Positions 1-9,046 of a stretch of 64,000 nt of DNA are shown here, one piece after another; within the stretch, counting starts at the first letter, position 1, and each line of letters begins with the position of its first letter. The position numbers were made by a program, and so were the translations under genes. Source of the stretch: Pedobacter sp. PACM 27299 (GTDB lineage Bacteria > Bacteroidota > Bacteroidia > Sphingobacteriales > Sphingobacteriaceae). The DNA lies in the NCBI RefSeq assembly GCF_001412655.1, contig NZ_CP012996.1, positions 3,162,001 to 3,226,000 of the forward strand, given 5' to 3'. The notes below the pieces were generated by a model, which was given only the letters and a program-made list of their open reading frames with translations, was not told where the DNA came from and ran no database searches.

Positions 1-1
1 T

Positions 2-880
2 ACTGAGATCGGCGACCTGCTTCCTGCCAATGTGGTAATACAGAAAATTATTGCAGATCTGCAGACCGCTGAGGCAATGCTGGGTAATGATCCGGTAAGG
101 AGATCAGGAATTACCAATGTTTCAGAGCAGGGTTTTCTGAACCTGCGCAATTATAGAATGAATTATTTCGCTATAAAAGGCCTGCAGGCAAGGGTGAATA
201 TGTACCGTGGTGATCGCGTAACCGCATCCGCCGCCGCTAAGGTGGTGATCAATAATGCCTCAAAATTCCCATGGATTACGCCTGAGAAAATATTGACCGA
301 TAAGCTGGATCCTGACCGTGTGTTTTCTACGGAGATCCTGTTTGGTTTACAAAGTCTGGATCTTTATGACAATTACAGGGCTTATTTTGCCCCTGATGTG
401 GAAGATAGAAATGTGCTGGCTCCTTTAGATGCGCGATTGAAAACCGTTTTTGAAAACAATGAAAACGATTATCGTTACAACCCGAACTGGATTCTGACAG
501 GCATCGCCGGAAAGTCATATAAGACCTTTTTTAAATATGCGGATATCTCCAACAAAAAGCTGATCTATCGCTTTACAGTGCCATTGCTCAGGTTGAGTGA
601 AATGTACCTGATTGCGGCAGAGGCTGACCAGAATGTCAGTTATCTGAATACAGTCAGAAACAAAAGAGGGCTACTGGATTTACCAGGAACTGCGGTATTG
701 CTGACCGAATTACAGAAGGAATACCAGAAAGAGTTTTTTGGAGAAGGGCAATTGTGGTTTTACTATAAAAGACGCAACATCACTTCAGTACCAAATCCAT
801 TGGTGGCGAGTGGAAATCTGACCGTCAATCTTTCCAGGTATGTTTTTCCATTGCCTTTGTCTGAATTAAATCCACGATGA
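2..880 (+). CDS. RagB/SusD family nutrient-uptake outer-membrane lipoprotein, C-terminal part (5' cut by window edge)
   Basis: SusD-family proteins are surface lipoproteins that cap a SusC TonB-dependent channel and bind the ligand to be imported. The reading frame is open from the first bases of the window, so about 290 C-terminal residues are seen of an expected 450-600. The C-terminal hallmark LSEMYLIAAEAD, followed by the loop with LNTVRNKRGL and the segment EYQKEFFGEGQLWFYYKRR, is typical of SusD. It is followed at once by DUF4843, PKD-like and TlpA genes, the usual order downstream of a SusC/SusD pair in Sphingobacteriaceae; SusC and the signal peptide should lie to the left of the window. 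The substrate cannot be told from this part. Confidence 0.9.
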   Translation, partial: TEIGDLLPANVVIQKIIADLQTAEAMLGNDPVRRSGITNVSEQGFLNLRNYRMNYFAIKGLQARVNMYRGDRVTASAAAKVVINNASKFPWITPEKILTDKLDPDRVFSTEILFGLQSLDLYDNYRAYFAPDVEDRNVLAPLDARLKTVFENNENDYRYNPNWILTGIAGKSYKTFFKYADISNKKLIYRFTVPLLRLSEMYLIAAEADQNVSYLNTVRNKRGLLDLPGTAVLLTELQKEYQKEFFGEGQLWFYYKRRNITSVPNPLVASGNLTVNLSRYVFPLPLSELNPR

Positions 881-900
881 TCAATATAAAAGATTACAAA

Positions 901-1671
901 ATGAAAAAAAATCATATCATCATCGCTGTTTTGCTGCTTTCTGTCGCATTTACAGCCTGTAAAAAAGGATTGAATACCTATGCCGGCACAGCGGGGATTT
1001 ACTTCCGCCTGGCCACACTTCAATTTTCCAATAACCCGGGAAGGGACAGTACCGCGATTTCTTTTTCCTATGTAAAAGCTTCGGTAAAAGATTCGCTGAT
1101 TGCCATTCCAGTCCAGATTTCAGGTGCACCGAGCCCTGTAGAAAGGGAGTTTAAATTGACCCTCGATCCAAAAACCACGGCCATTTCAGGAACTCATTAT
1201 CAGATCTTAAATCAAAAGTTTGTGATCCCCGCCAATGGCACAGAGCAATATATTTTTATCAACCTGCATAGAACTGCCGATATGCTCAGCAATAATTTTC
1301 TACTGGTGCTCAACCTGGAGGAGAACGAGCATTTTGGAATACCAATGAAGGATCGCCTGGTCAATGCTACGACGGGGAAAAGACTCAGCTTTATCAAACA
1401 TACCATCTGGATGAATGATATTCTGAAAAAACCTGCGGCCTGGTTAGATGCCTATCTGGGAGCTTTCAGCAGGAAGAAGCTGTTCCTGCTGGCAGAAGTA
1501 GCAGAGATCCCAAATATAGGGGATCTGGATAATACTAGCTTGACGTCTATCGGTAAAGTGCAGTACTACGGTACGTTTTTGCAGCGCTACCTGAACGATA
1601 TGAAGGCTTCAGGTAAAACAGTGTATGAGGATGATGGTAGAGAAATGGTGATGGGTCCAAGCGTTCAATAG
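901..1671 (+). CDS. DUF4843 domain lipoprotein
   Basis: A secreted lipoprotein of the DUF4843 type, found next to SusC/SusD pairs in Bacteroidota; its biochemical role is unknown. I chose the ATG at 901 because it gives a clean signal peptide (MKKNHIIIAVLLLSVAFTAC) ending in a lipobox with Cys20. An in-frame ATG at 877, overlapping the SusD stop, would add eight polar residues and spoil the signal. The mature part resembles a beta-sandwich (ISGTHYQILNQKFVIPANG, then a hydrophobic strand NFLLVLNLEENEHF). It lies 20 bp after the SusD stop and so belongs to the same operon. Confidence 0.8.
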   Translation: MKKNHIIIAVLLLSVAFTACKKGLNTYAGTAGIYFRLATLQFSNNPGRDSTAISFSYVKASVKDSLIAIPVQISGAPSPVEREFKLTLDPKTTAISGTHYQILNQKFVIPANGTEQYIFINLHRTADMLSNNFLLVLNLEENEHFGIPMKDRLVNATTGKRLSFIKHTIWMNDILKKPAAWLDAYLGAFSRKKLFLLAEVAEIPNIGDLDNTSLTSIGKVQYYGTFLQRYLNDMKASGKTVYEDDGREMVMGPSVQ

Positions 1672-1699
1672 TCTCTTTAGAAAATTAATAAGATATTTT

Positions 1700-3223
1700 A
1701 TGACTTATAAATATATTAAAACAGCATTATCAATAGGTTTGCTGTTCCTAGTCTGCTCTTGTGGCAAAGACATCGGGAACTACGACTACCAGGAAATCAA
1801 TAAAGTCAAGTTTGCAGGAATTGATTCTGCCTACTTTGGTTTATTGGGAGAGCGTTTTCAAATTAACCCAAAACTGGATTTCACCCTGGATCCAGCTGGA
1901 AATGAAGCGGATTACAGCTATGAATGGATTGCCCTGAATATGGGCTCAAGTGTATTGCCGAAGGATCAGAAAAATGATCTTGCCAAAACAAGAAACCTGG
2001 ATATCGTCCTTAAAGTACCGCCAGGGCCTTATAAGGTCTATTATACCGTGACGGATAATAAGACCGGCGTTGCCTATACCCGCATGTTCCGCTTGAATGT
2101 GGAGACCAGTATTTACGAAGGCTGGATGGTGTTAAATGATGTGAATGGTGCAGCGAGATTGGATATGATCTCTAAAATCAAAGATGTTTATTTGCCTGTA
2201 GCAGATATATTGGGGACTACCGGATCTGAGCTGGTTTTACAGGGCAAACCTGTGGATGTCTATTGCTATCCTTATAGTCGTACCGTTTATGGCATCTATG
2301 TGTCTACCGATCAGCGAACCGATCGCGTAGATCCTGAAACCTTCAAATGGAAAAATACCTTTAATATCAAATATGAGATGGTGGCGAATGTTTCTGATAA
2401 CTTCCACGCAGATTTTATTTCAGGAATCATTGAGGAAAATGCCAATTCTTATATGTTAGCCAATGGGAATGTGTATTACAATTACGCCACCTACCAGATT
2501 AGTTATGGCACGCCCATCAATTTGCTGAAAGGAGAGACCGCGCCTTTCAAAGCCGCGCCTTTTGTACCCGCAGCAAGAGATCCAAAAACCCTGAATGCAA
2601 CGGCAGTGCTATTTGATACAGTAAAGAAAAGGTTCGTAAAGCATTCTAATAATGAATCTAACTGTAATCCGATGCTGAAACAAGACAATGCCTTTTTCGA
2701 TTATAACAACGTGGGCATGGATCTGGTGTATATGGATTATTCTGTTTTTGGGGGCGGTGATGTCTTTGCCGTATTAAAAGACCCTTCCGGAAAAATTTAC
2801 CTGACTAAGTTCAATATGTTCAGTGGTATTCAGAATTATTTCTCGGAAATGACGGGTCCAGATATCGCGAGTGCAGATAAGTTTGCCATCAGCCCGGTGT
2901 ATGGTTACCTATTTTACAGTGCCGGAGGAAAAGTTTACGAGTTTGATACTTCTTTGAAAACCACCAAACTGATGCTGGATAAAGGTGCGGAGCAGATCAG
3001 CCTGATGAAATTCCAGCCATTCCGCAATACAGGAAACTCAAGACCATACTACCAGAGCAGAAGAAACCAATTGCTGATCGGTAGTTATAACCCGGCTTTA
3101 CCTGCAGGTAAAAATGGTAAAATGGAACTTTATGTAGTACCGGGCTTGAATGCCGCGCTGACTTTAGGAGAAAGCTATGAAGGATTTGGAAAAATTGTCA
3201 GTGTCAGTTACCGCGAACGCTAA
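1700..3223 (+). CDS. PKD-like family lipoprotein (surface, SusC/D-associated)
   Basis: Predicted outer-membrane lipoprotein of about 507 residues. The N-terminus MTYKYIKTALSIGLLFLVCS ends in a lipobox with Cys21. The next stretch (about residues 35-130) looks like a PKD-type immunoglobulin fold (DYSYEWIAL, GPYKVYYTVTDNKTGVAYTRMFRLNV), which matches the PKD-like family lipoproteins that follow DUF4843 genes. The remaining 350 residues look beta-rich (repeated short strands ending in Tyr/Gly, e.g. VYGYLFYSAGGKVYEFD), consistent with a propeller. It likely works with SusC/SusD in ligand capture at the cell surface; this is inferred from context. Confidence 0.75.
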   Translation: MTYKYIKTALSIGLLFLVCSCGKDIGNYDYQEINKVKFAGIDSAYFGLLGERFQINPKLDFTLDPAGNEADYSYEWIALNMGSSVLPKDQKNDLAKTRNLDIVLKVPPGPYKVYYTVTDNKTGVAYTRMFRLNVETSIYEGWMVLNDVNGAARLDMISKIKDVYLPVADILGTTGSELVLQGKPVDVYCYPYSRTVYGIYVSTDQRTDRVDPETFKWKNTFNIKYEMVANVSDNFHADFISGIIEENANSYMLANGNVYYNYATYQISYGTPINLLKGETAPFKAAPFVPAARDPKTLNATAVLFDTVKKRFVKHSNNESNCNPMLKQDNAFFDYNNVGMDLVYMDYSVFGGGDVFAVLKDPSGKIYLTKFNMFSGIQNYFSEMTGPDIASADKFAISPVYGYLFYSAGGKVYEFDTSLKTTKLMLDKGAEQISLMKFQPFRNTGNSRPYYQSRRNQLLIGSYNPALPAGKNGKMELYVVPGLNAALTLGESYEGFGKIVSVSYRER

Positions 3224-3231
3224 ATAAAATA

Positions 3232-3251
3232 GACCGGGCTTAAGCCCGGTC
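3232..3251 (+). terminator. Perfect 20-bp inverted repeat inside the uptake operon
   Basis: GACCGGGCTT is followed directly by its reverse complement AAGCCCGGTC, eight bases after the stop of the PKD-like gene and 25 bases before the TlpA-like gene. There is no T-run after it, so it is more likely an mRNA-stabilising or attenuating hairpin inside an operon than a full terminator. Confidence 0.5.
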
Positions 3252-3276
3252 AAATCATCTTAAATAAACTAAACAA

Positions 3277-4659
3277 ATGAACCTGAAAAAACTATGTACG
3301 CTGGCAGCCCTTTCATTGGCCGCATCCAGCGGATTTGCACAATTGCCTGTAGAAATCACCGGGCTATTAAAAAAGGAAAAGATTGCTCCGGTAAGGCTTT
3401 TTAAAGTATCCGAAGGGAAAGTAGTAGAGATGGCCAGTGCCATGCCTTCTGAAAAAGGAAACTTTGGCCTGCTGTTTTATCCTGAATATGAAGGCTTATA
3501 TGTAGTAGGAATCGGCAATGCTACAAGTCCGAGCGACAATTATAAATTCTATTTTAAAGGAGGCGAAAAATTGTCTTTGTCTATCCTTGACTCCAGCTAT
3601 GTATTGAATGGGAAGCTGAATTCCAAAGAAAATGTGATCCTTACCCAATGGCATGACCTGGTGAATCCTTTGGAACAGAAGTCCATCAACTTCATGAAAA
3701 ACAACAGTACTTTCGTGGATTTCTTTCCTAAGCTGGAAGAGATCTCTGTAAAGACGAAAACCTTTTTAAATGGAAAGGTAAGCGGCAATCCTAAGTTTGA
3801 TAAAAAGATGAAGGAGTACATGAACTGGGATATGGCTTCTTTTGCCAGTAATTTCCTGAATACGCCGCGTTCTGCGCATCCTTCAATTGAGGAATGGAGT
3901 CCTTTTTACAGTACCTTGAAGCCGGAGGATTTCGCAAAAAACACCGCTATGGTTTACACGAACCCTTGGGGAGCAAGAACTTTAAACGGCTTAGTGAGCG
4001 TGGCAATGAGACAGCGCAATGTAAAATACAGAAAAGGCGTAGAAGGGGTAAATGATCTGTTTGTCTTTTTACCAAATGATACATTAAAGGGGGATATGGT
4101 ATTGGATCGCGCTGCAGGAATGAGCAATTATGCAGACTATAAAGAGCTGATGGATGCCCATGGCAAATATGTGCTGACTAAAAGTCAAAAGAAAAGAAAT
4201 ATGGATATTCTTGCGCCTTTAGCCTTATTGAAAGCCGGTGATGTAGCCTTCAATTTCTCTTATCCTGATAAAACCGGGAAAATAGTGAAGATGTCGGATT
4301 TGAAAGGTAAAGTAGTTTTGGTGGATGTATGGGCAACCTGGTGTGGTCCTTGTAAAGCAGAAATCCCATTCCTGAAAAAACTGGAAGAAGAAATGAAGGG
4401 GACGGATGTGCAGGTAGTGAGTATTTCTGTAGATGAGGCTCCTGATAAAGATAAATGGTTGAAAATGATAAAAGATGAAAATCTTGGCGGTTTGCAATTG
4501 TTTGCTTCCGGTTGGGGAGATTTAGCACAGTATTATAAAATTAAAGGTATTCCTCGTTTTATGGTATTTGATAAAGAAGGAAAAATTGTAACGGTAGATT
4601 CACCTAGACCATCCAGTCCGGCATTGAAAGCTTTATTGGAAAAAACACTGGCAAAATAA
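3277..4659 (+). CDS. TlpA-like thiol-disulfide oxidoreductase with N-terminal DUF4369-like domain
   Basis: Periplasmic or surface thioredoxin-fold protein expected to reduce disulfides. It starts with a signal peptide (MNLKKLCTLAALSLAASSGFA). A DUF4369-like beta-rich domain (about residues 25-110) is followed by a helical linker, then by an AhpC-TSA/TlpA thioredoxin domain (about 325-460). The active site is W355-C356-G-P-C359 within VDVWATWCGPCK, and the cis-proline region IKGIPRFMVFD is present. At 460 residues it matches the long TlpA proteins next to SusC/SusD operons. Two further redox or protease genes follow, so the cluster may process imported peptides or surface proteins; that is inference. 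Confidence 0.9.
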   Translation: MNLKKLCTLAALSLAASSGFAQLPVEITGLLKKEKIAPVRLFKVSEGKVVEMASAMPSEKGNFGLLFYPEYEGLYVVGIGNATSPSDNYKFYFKGGEKLSLSILDSSYVLNGKLNSKENVILTQWHDLVNPLEQKSINFMKNNSTFVDFFPKLEEISVKTKTFLNGKVSGNPKFDKKMKEYMNWDMASFASNFLNTPRSAHPSIEEWSPFYSTLKPEDFAKNTAMVYTNPWGARTLNGLVSVAMRQRNVKYRKGVEGVNDLFVFLPNDTLKGDMVLDRAAGMSNYADYKELMDAHGKYVLTKSQKKRNMDILAPLALLKAGDVAFNFSYPDKTGKIVKMSDLKGKVVLVDVWATWCGPCKAEIPFLKKLEEEMKGTDVQVVSISVDEAPDKDKWLKMIKDENLGGLQLFASGWGDLAQYYKIKGIPRFMVFDKEGKIVTVDSPRPSSPALKALLEKTLAK

Positions 4660-4688
4660 TCATATAGGCCATTCTGGCAAAATATTCT

Positions 4689-4718
4689 TCAGGATGCAGC
4701 GATACCGCTGCATCCTGA
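4689..4718 (+). other. 13-bp perfect stem-loop between tlpA-like and protease genes
   Basis: TCAGGATGCAGCG, a 4-nt loop (ATAC), then CGCTGCATCCTGA form a perfect 13-bp stem. No T-run follows, so complete termination is unlikely. Its place 30 bp after one gene and 28 bp before the next suggests an intra-operon processing or attenuation hairpin. Confidence 0.55.
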
Positions 4719-4745
4719 TCTATCCAAAAACATCTTGCTATTCCA

Positions 4746-6265
4746 ATGAAGAGAATTTATAAAATAAGTACCCTGGTGCTAGGACTTGCTATGGCCTTTA
4801 CCCAGCCGGTTTGTGCGCAGGAAGATCCGCAGAAAACCTTAATTCAGGGCCTGGATTCGATGTTTGCTGGCGCATCCGAAGGCCCATTGCTGAAAAGTCT
4901 TGCAGCTGATTTTTCCGTTGGCGCCTATAGCCACCAAACGGCTGTCAACTGCCTAAAAACAATAGCTTCCCGATATTCATGTGACTCCATCCGTCTGAAA
5001 GGGGTACAGGAAATCGGGGGAAGCAGCAGCTTCGCTTACAGCTCTATCCAAAAGGAAAAGCGCCGGTGGAGACCGCCGCGTATGCCGATAAGGAGTTTAA
5101 ATTATTGTATCTGGATCTTTTTGATCAGCTGTATGGGATGAACAGGTATCAGGCCTCGAAGTTAGTCGCCAAAATCCCATTTGAAACAGAACATGGTTCC
5201 ATCATTCTGAAGGTAAAAATTAATGGCAGTCGGCAGCCTTTAAGGTTGTTATTTGATACGGGAGCGGATGGTATTGCGCTTAAATCTTCACTTGCAGACA
5301 GCATAGGTATAAAGCACAGTGCTGAGCAGAATGCATCGGTAGTAGGTGGTCAGATGAAAATCAAGATCTCAGAAGGAAATGTGCTGCATTTCGGTGATTT
5401 TGAATGGAAAGACCAGCGGATCGCCCTATTTGAAGAGATGAGTAAAGGTACGGATGGCATCATCGGAAATGGACTGGCCAAAAGATACATCACTAAGGTA
5501 GATTTCGACTTGAAGGAAATTTCTTTATATGATTTTGGTGATTACAAATATCCACAAGCGGGTGTTGCCGTGCCGGTGAGCGTACCATCAGGATTGTTTA
5601 TCATCCCTGGTGTATTGGGAATCGTCCCTGGACAAAGTTTTCCAGGCAGCTTTGTTTTTGATAGTGGTGCAGCTTACCAGCTGATTTGCTTTCGCCCTTT
5701 TGTGAAGCAAAACCGGTTATTGGTAGGCGGATTTAAACCGGAATACCATAGCAGTACGACGAGCATGGGCATCAGTACGCCTACCTTTAGTGGTAAAGCC
5801 GCGACTTTTGCCTTTTCTAAAATGCCGGAAATTAAGAACATGCCCATTTCCTTAATGGCTGGCGGCGGACAAAGTGAAGACTGGAAGCCTGGCTTTGATG
5901 GATCGATAGGTATCAGGCTGATCAGCAGGTATAATTTTACGATTAACCTGCAGCGTAAAGAAATCTATTTCAGCCCTAATAAGAGTTACGCCTTTCCCTA
6001 TGATTTCTCCATTGGCGGCTACCTGTTTGGCTTTGATCTGGACGGGAGTTTATGGGTACAAGGACTGGTGGCTCCGGAAAATCCACAGATCAGTTTAAAA
6101 GCTGGAATGAAGGTGAGCAGCATTAACGGTTTATCAGCCGATAAGCTATTGAAAGATCCTAAGCTGCTCCCTAAAATGCTGGAACAGGCAGAAGGAACAA
6201 AATACACAGTTGAAAGTCAGCAGGAAGGGAAGCTTATCAAAGATACCCTGATTAAAACCTATTAA
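4746..6265 (+). pseudogene. Retropepsin/pepsin-like aspartyl protease with PDZ-like tail, frameshifted
   Basis: Two overlapping reading frames together make one protein. Frame 1 gives a signal peptide (MKRIYKISTLVLGLAMAFTQ) and about 105 residues. Near 5050-5057, in the A-rich stretch CCAAAAGGAAAAG, the coding moves to the -1 frame, which continues APVETAAYADKEF to 6265. One missing base there would explain it. The second part has two aspartyl-protease motifs (LLFDTGADGI and VFDSGAAY), so probably a bilobed enzyme, and a C-terminal PDZ-like region (GLVAPENPQISLKAGMKVSS). Either a real lesion, a sequencing error in a homopolymer-rich stretch, or, less likely, recoding. Flanked by thioredoxin-like genes in the same operon. 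Confidence 0.75.
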
Positions 6266-6291
6266 GAAACCGATAAAACCAACATACATTC

Positions 6292-7458
6292 ATGAAAACA
6301 ATTAAATATTATGGCTTATTGCTGCTGCTATTCTGCAGCAGTGCCGTTGCTCAGGCCCAGCAGAAGGCTGATGGTCAGTTTGTAAAAGTAAACAGCTGGC
6401 AGGCCTTACTGGATCTGGCTAAAAAAGAACATAAAATGATCTTTATTGACAGCTATTTTGTGGGCTGTCATCCTTGTAAGCAAATGGATGATGAGGTATT
6501 CCCATTGTCTGATGTGACACGTCTGATGAAAGATAATTTTGTCAGCGTAAAGATCGACTTTATGGTAGAAGAGCTGGGTAAAGCACTCCAGGTAAAATAT
6601 GCAGTCACTGGTTTCCCAACTTTTCTGATTCTAAATGAAGATGGACAGCTGGTCTCCAGATTTTCTGGTTACCAGGAAGCAGATGTATTTCAAAAAAGAT
6701 TAGCAGAAGCAAAGGTAAAAGCCAAAAATGGAGTTGTAATGGCTGGTTTTAGTGCGAATCTGGGAGTTGCTCATCCGGACTTTTATACCCAGATGTTCAG
6801 CGCTAGAAAACCAATGGTTGCTCAGGATATGATCAACTATTTAGCTAAAAACAAAGATGTTTTAAAGGAGGAGCAGGCGGTGCCTTTTCTAATGATGAAA
6901 AATATCGATCCGGACTGGAATACTTACTTCCTGGAGCATTATGCGGAGTTTGAAAGCAAATACGGCCAGGATCTGGCTTCTGGGAAACGTGCAGCCATCA
7001 TCAATTCGAAATTAAAAGGGATTGGAGAAGGAGTCAATACAGAGGCTTTTGAAAAGTTTTTGAAAACAGTCAGACCGTATTATTCAGATGACAGCTGGAC
7101 TTATGCTAAACTGGATATCGCGGAAGGCTATTATTACAACCTGCATAGAGACCACAAAGCATTCTTCAAATATGCAGCGGCCAACTTTAATGATGATACC
7201 AATAAAATCAGGTATATGGCGATGTACTTGAATCAGCCAAAGATAGATGAAGAAGAAAAGCAGTTGTTTGCAGACTGGATGAAATTGGTGATCACAGCAG
7301 ATGCGCCTTATGAGGTATTGAGTACTGCCAGCAGAATAATGATGACGCAAAAGGATGTGCAGCAGGCCAAAATCTATGCAGGATGGGGAGTAAAAAAAGC
7401 AGGGGTACTTAAAAAAAGCGACAGTTACTTTAAGGAGATCCTGGCGCAATCAAAATAA
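6292..7458 (+). CDS. Secreted thioredoxin-family protein
   Basis: The N-terminus has a signal peptide (MKTIKYYGLLLLLFCSSAVA). A thioredoxin-like domain (about residues 30-145) carries the redox motif C59-H-P-C62 in FVGCHPCKQMDDEVF, and the cis-proline signature VTGFPTFLILNEDG. The C-terminal 230 residues are helical and of no family I recognise. It is the last gene of the operon, 26 bp after the aspartyl protease, and is followed by a strong terminator. A periplasmic disulfide reductase or isomerase is likely; the partner is unknown. Confidence 0.85.
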   Translation: MKTIKYYGLLLLLFCSSAVAQAQQKADGQFVKVNSWQALLDLAKKEHKMIFIDSYFVGCHPCKQMDDEVFPLSDVTRLMKDNFVSVKIDFMVEELGKALQVKYAVTGFPTFLILNEDGQLVSRFSGYQEADVFQKRLAEAKVKAKNGVVMAGFSANLGVAHPDFYTQMFSARKPMVAQDMINYLAKNKDVLKEEQAVPFLMMKNIDPDWNTYFLEHYAEFESKYGQDLASGKRAAIINSKLKGIGEGVNTEAFEKFLKTVRPYYSDDSWTYAKLDIAEGYYYNLHRDHKAFFKYAAANFNDDTNKIRYMAMYLNQPKIDEEEKQLFADWMKLVITADAPYEVLSTASRIMMTQKDVQQAKIYAGWGVKKAGVLKKSDSYFKEILAQSK

Positions 7459-7468
7459 AATGAGCGCA

Positions 7469-7503
7469 AAGCCCTTGTTGTCAGTAGGTAGCAAGGGTTT
7501 TTT
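7469..7503 (+). terminator. Rho-independent terminator of the uptake operon
   Basis: Stem CCCTTG (7472-7477) pairs with CAAGGG (7492-7497), flanked by an A-rich left arm and a run of T (TTTTTT) on the right, directly after the stop of the thioredoxin gene. Confidence 0.8.
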
Positions 7504-7517
7504 GCTTTTTTTGAGGG

Positions 7518-8228
7518 TTAGAAAAATTCATTGAATCTGCTGAAAACACCAGGGAAGCGATAGCGGTGCTCATCAATAAGCACGGCGAGTCTGTAGTTGT
7601 CTTCTGAATCGATAGCCAAATTCTCTATATCATCGATACCATAAGAAAACGGGCTTTTGCCCACTTTTCTATTTCCGTTAGCGAGGAAAGTACGGCGGTT
7701 GAAAATATGGAGGATTCCATCTTCAACAAAGGTATTGGGGCGATCTTCGCGCATTATATTCTTGTCGCTGTCATAAAGTCTACGATTCAGTGTTTTGATG
7801 GTAAAAAGAGAATCATAACGGCTATCCTCTGGGTCAAGGACATATTTGTCATAAGTTTCGATCGCAGCCTGGATCGTTTGCTGTCTTAGGAAAGGGAAGA
7901 TCGGCCCAAGCTGAAGGATATGTTCCGTTTCCACATGTTCAAGTATGGCAGCAGTGGCTTTGTCGGAGGTCAGCTCCAATTCAATTTCCTGAAGTTCTGG
8001 CCGATAAACATCTATCACTTTGATTTTACTATAGCGGGAGTAATGGTCTTTAATTCTTCCGGCATCCGTGTTGATGACAATCTTTCCAATCTGTGGAATT
8101 GCTTCGAGCTTATCAACCATCAGGCTATAGAGCATATTCCTTGAAATATGTTCGAAATGTCTGTTAGGAAAAAAATATCCGGCCACTTCGGGGATAAAGA
8201 TGATTGCTGTTAATGAATAGTTACTCAT
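7518..8228 (-). CDS. Divergent acylneuraminate cytidylyltransferase-like protein
   Basis: It resembles the CMP-N-acetylneuraminate / CMP-sugar synthetase (NeuA-like, CTP_transf_3) nucleotidyltransferase fold. Recognisable pieces are an N-terminal strand (TAIIFIPEV), the segment IGKIVINTDAG, the substrate-loop-like FVEDGILHIFNRRTF, and a C-terminal IDSEDNYRLA that matches the metal-binding ID-x-E-x-D-x-x-x-A segment. The usual nucleotide-binding loop rich in Gly, Ser and Lys after the first strand is replaced by AGYFFPNRHFEH, so the substrate or activity may differ. At 236 residues it is the expected size. It stands alone, convergent with the uptake operon, with no sialic-acid or capsule genes nearby. 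Confidence 0.65.
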   Translation of the reverse strand: MSNYSLTAIIFIPEVAGYFFPNRHFEHISRNMLYSLMVDKLEAIPQIGKIVINTDAGRIKDHYSRYSKIKVIDVYRPELQEIELELTSDKATAAILEHVETEHILQLGPIFPFLRQQTIQAAIETYDKYVLDPEDSRYDSLFTIKTLNRRLYDSDKNIMREDRPNTFVEDGILHIFNRRTFLANGNRKVGKSPFSYGIDDIENLAIDSEDNYRLAVLIDEHRYRFPGVFSRFNEFF

Positions 8229-8333
8229 CGTTTGACTGGTTTGTAGGTTTATAAACTCAATGTTACATATAAATAGGGAATTTGTTTCTGTAGTTTTTAA
8301 TTATTTTTTGTTTGAAACATTCTGTTATGCAGT

Positions 8334-9029
8334 GTGTTAAAGTTGGAAGTGATCGAAGAGATGCTTAAATCAAGAGATGTCATGGAAAAAAAACAAAAGG
8401 TTAATGATCCTGGAGCTTCACATGTACCCGCTCAGGACATAGGGTCGAAAATGGATGCTGTGGAAAAGATAGAGTTGAGTTCGGAAGCAGAAGCTATTTA
8501 TTTTTTTAAAATTGTCAGGGAGCGTCTGTTGGATGTGAATCGCTGGGCTAAATTTGCTGGTGGTGCTTCTTCTGATTTTTATCTTACTGACGCTAATGGT
8601 ATTCCTGTTCATCGTAAGGCTACAGAAGGAGACCGAATTAAAATTGATATTCCAGGGCCGGGAACGAAAGCTGGAAATGGATACGATTGGGTGACTATTG
8701 AGGAAATTAAATCGGCGGTTATAGGGGAGACTGAAGTCTTAAGTATGACTGCCAGGCCCTCCGATAATCCACTAAATCAGGATCAGAATACGGCACATTT
8801 TCTGACTGATCAAGCTACTTCTACATTTCAGGTGAGGCGTATTGGCCGAACCATTTATGCGGAAGAACATGGTAGAAATGAAGTTCCTAATACTGACACG
8901 GATCACCCTTTGGATAATGTCCGTAATACTTTTGTTGGCTGGGGCGCCAAAATTGGATTTTCTTATCCACAATGGAAAGCCTTAGTTAAAGGGCTGCTGA
9001 ATCAGGATAGCCCTGATCAGTCCAGTTAA
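8334..9029 (+). CDS. Hypothetical soluble protein
   Basis: Not recognised. It encodes up to 231 residues from a GTG at 8334; in-frame ATGs at 8361 (MLKSRDV) and 8382 (MEKKQK) are better start candidates and remove only 9-16 polar residues. There is no signal peptide or membrane segment. The middle part (residues about 60-140) has alternating polar/hydrophobic strands (DRIKIDIPGPGTKAGNGYDW, RIGRTIYAEEHGR), and the C-terminus ends in a short amphipathic region (GWGAKIGFSYPQWKALVKGL). It precedes the DUF4142 gene by 17 bp on the same strand, so the two may be co-transcribed. A function should not be guessed. Confidence 0.7.
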   Translation: MLKLEVIEEMLKSRDVMEKKQKVNDPGASHVPAQDIGSKMDAVEKIELSSEAEAIYFFKIVRERLLDVNRWAKFAGGASSDFYLTDANGIPVHRKATEGDRIKIDIPGPGTKAGNGYDWVTIEEIKSAVIGETEVLSMTARPSDNPLNQDQNTAHFLTDQATSTFQVRRIGRTIYAEEHGRNEVPNTDTDHPLDNVRNTFVGWGAKIGFSYPQWKALVKGLLNQDSPDQSS

Positions 9030-9046
9030 TTTAAAATTATTCACTT

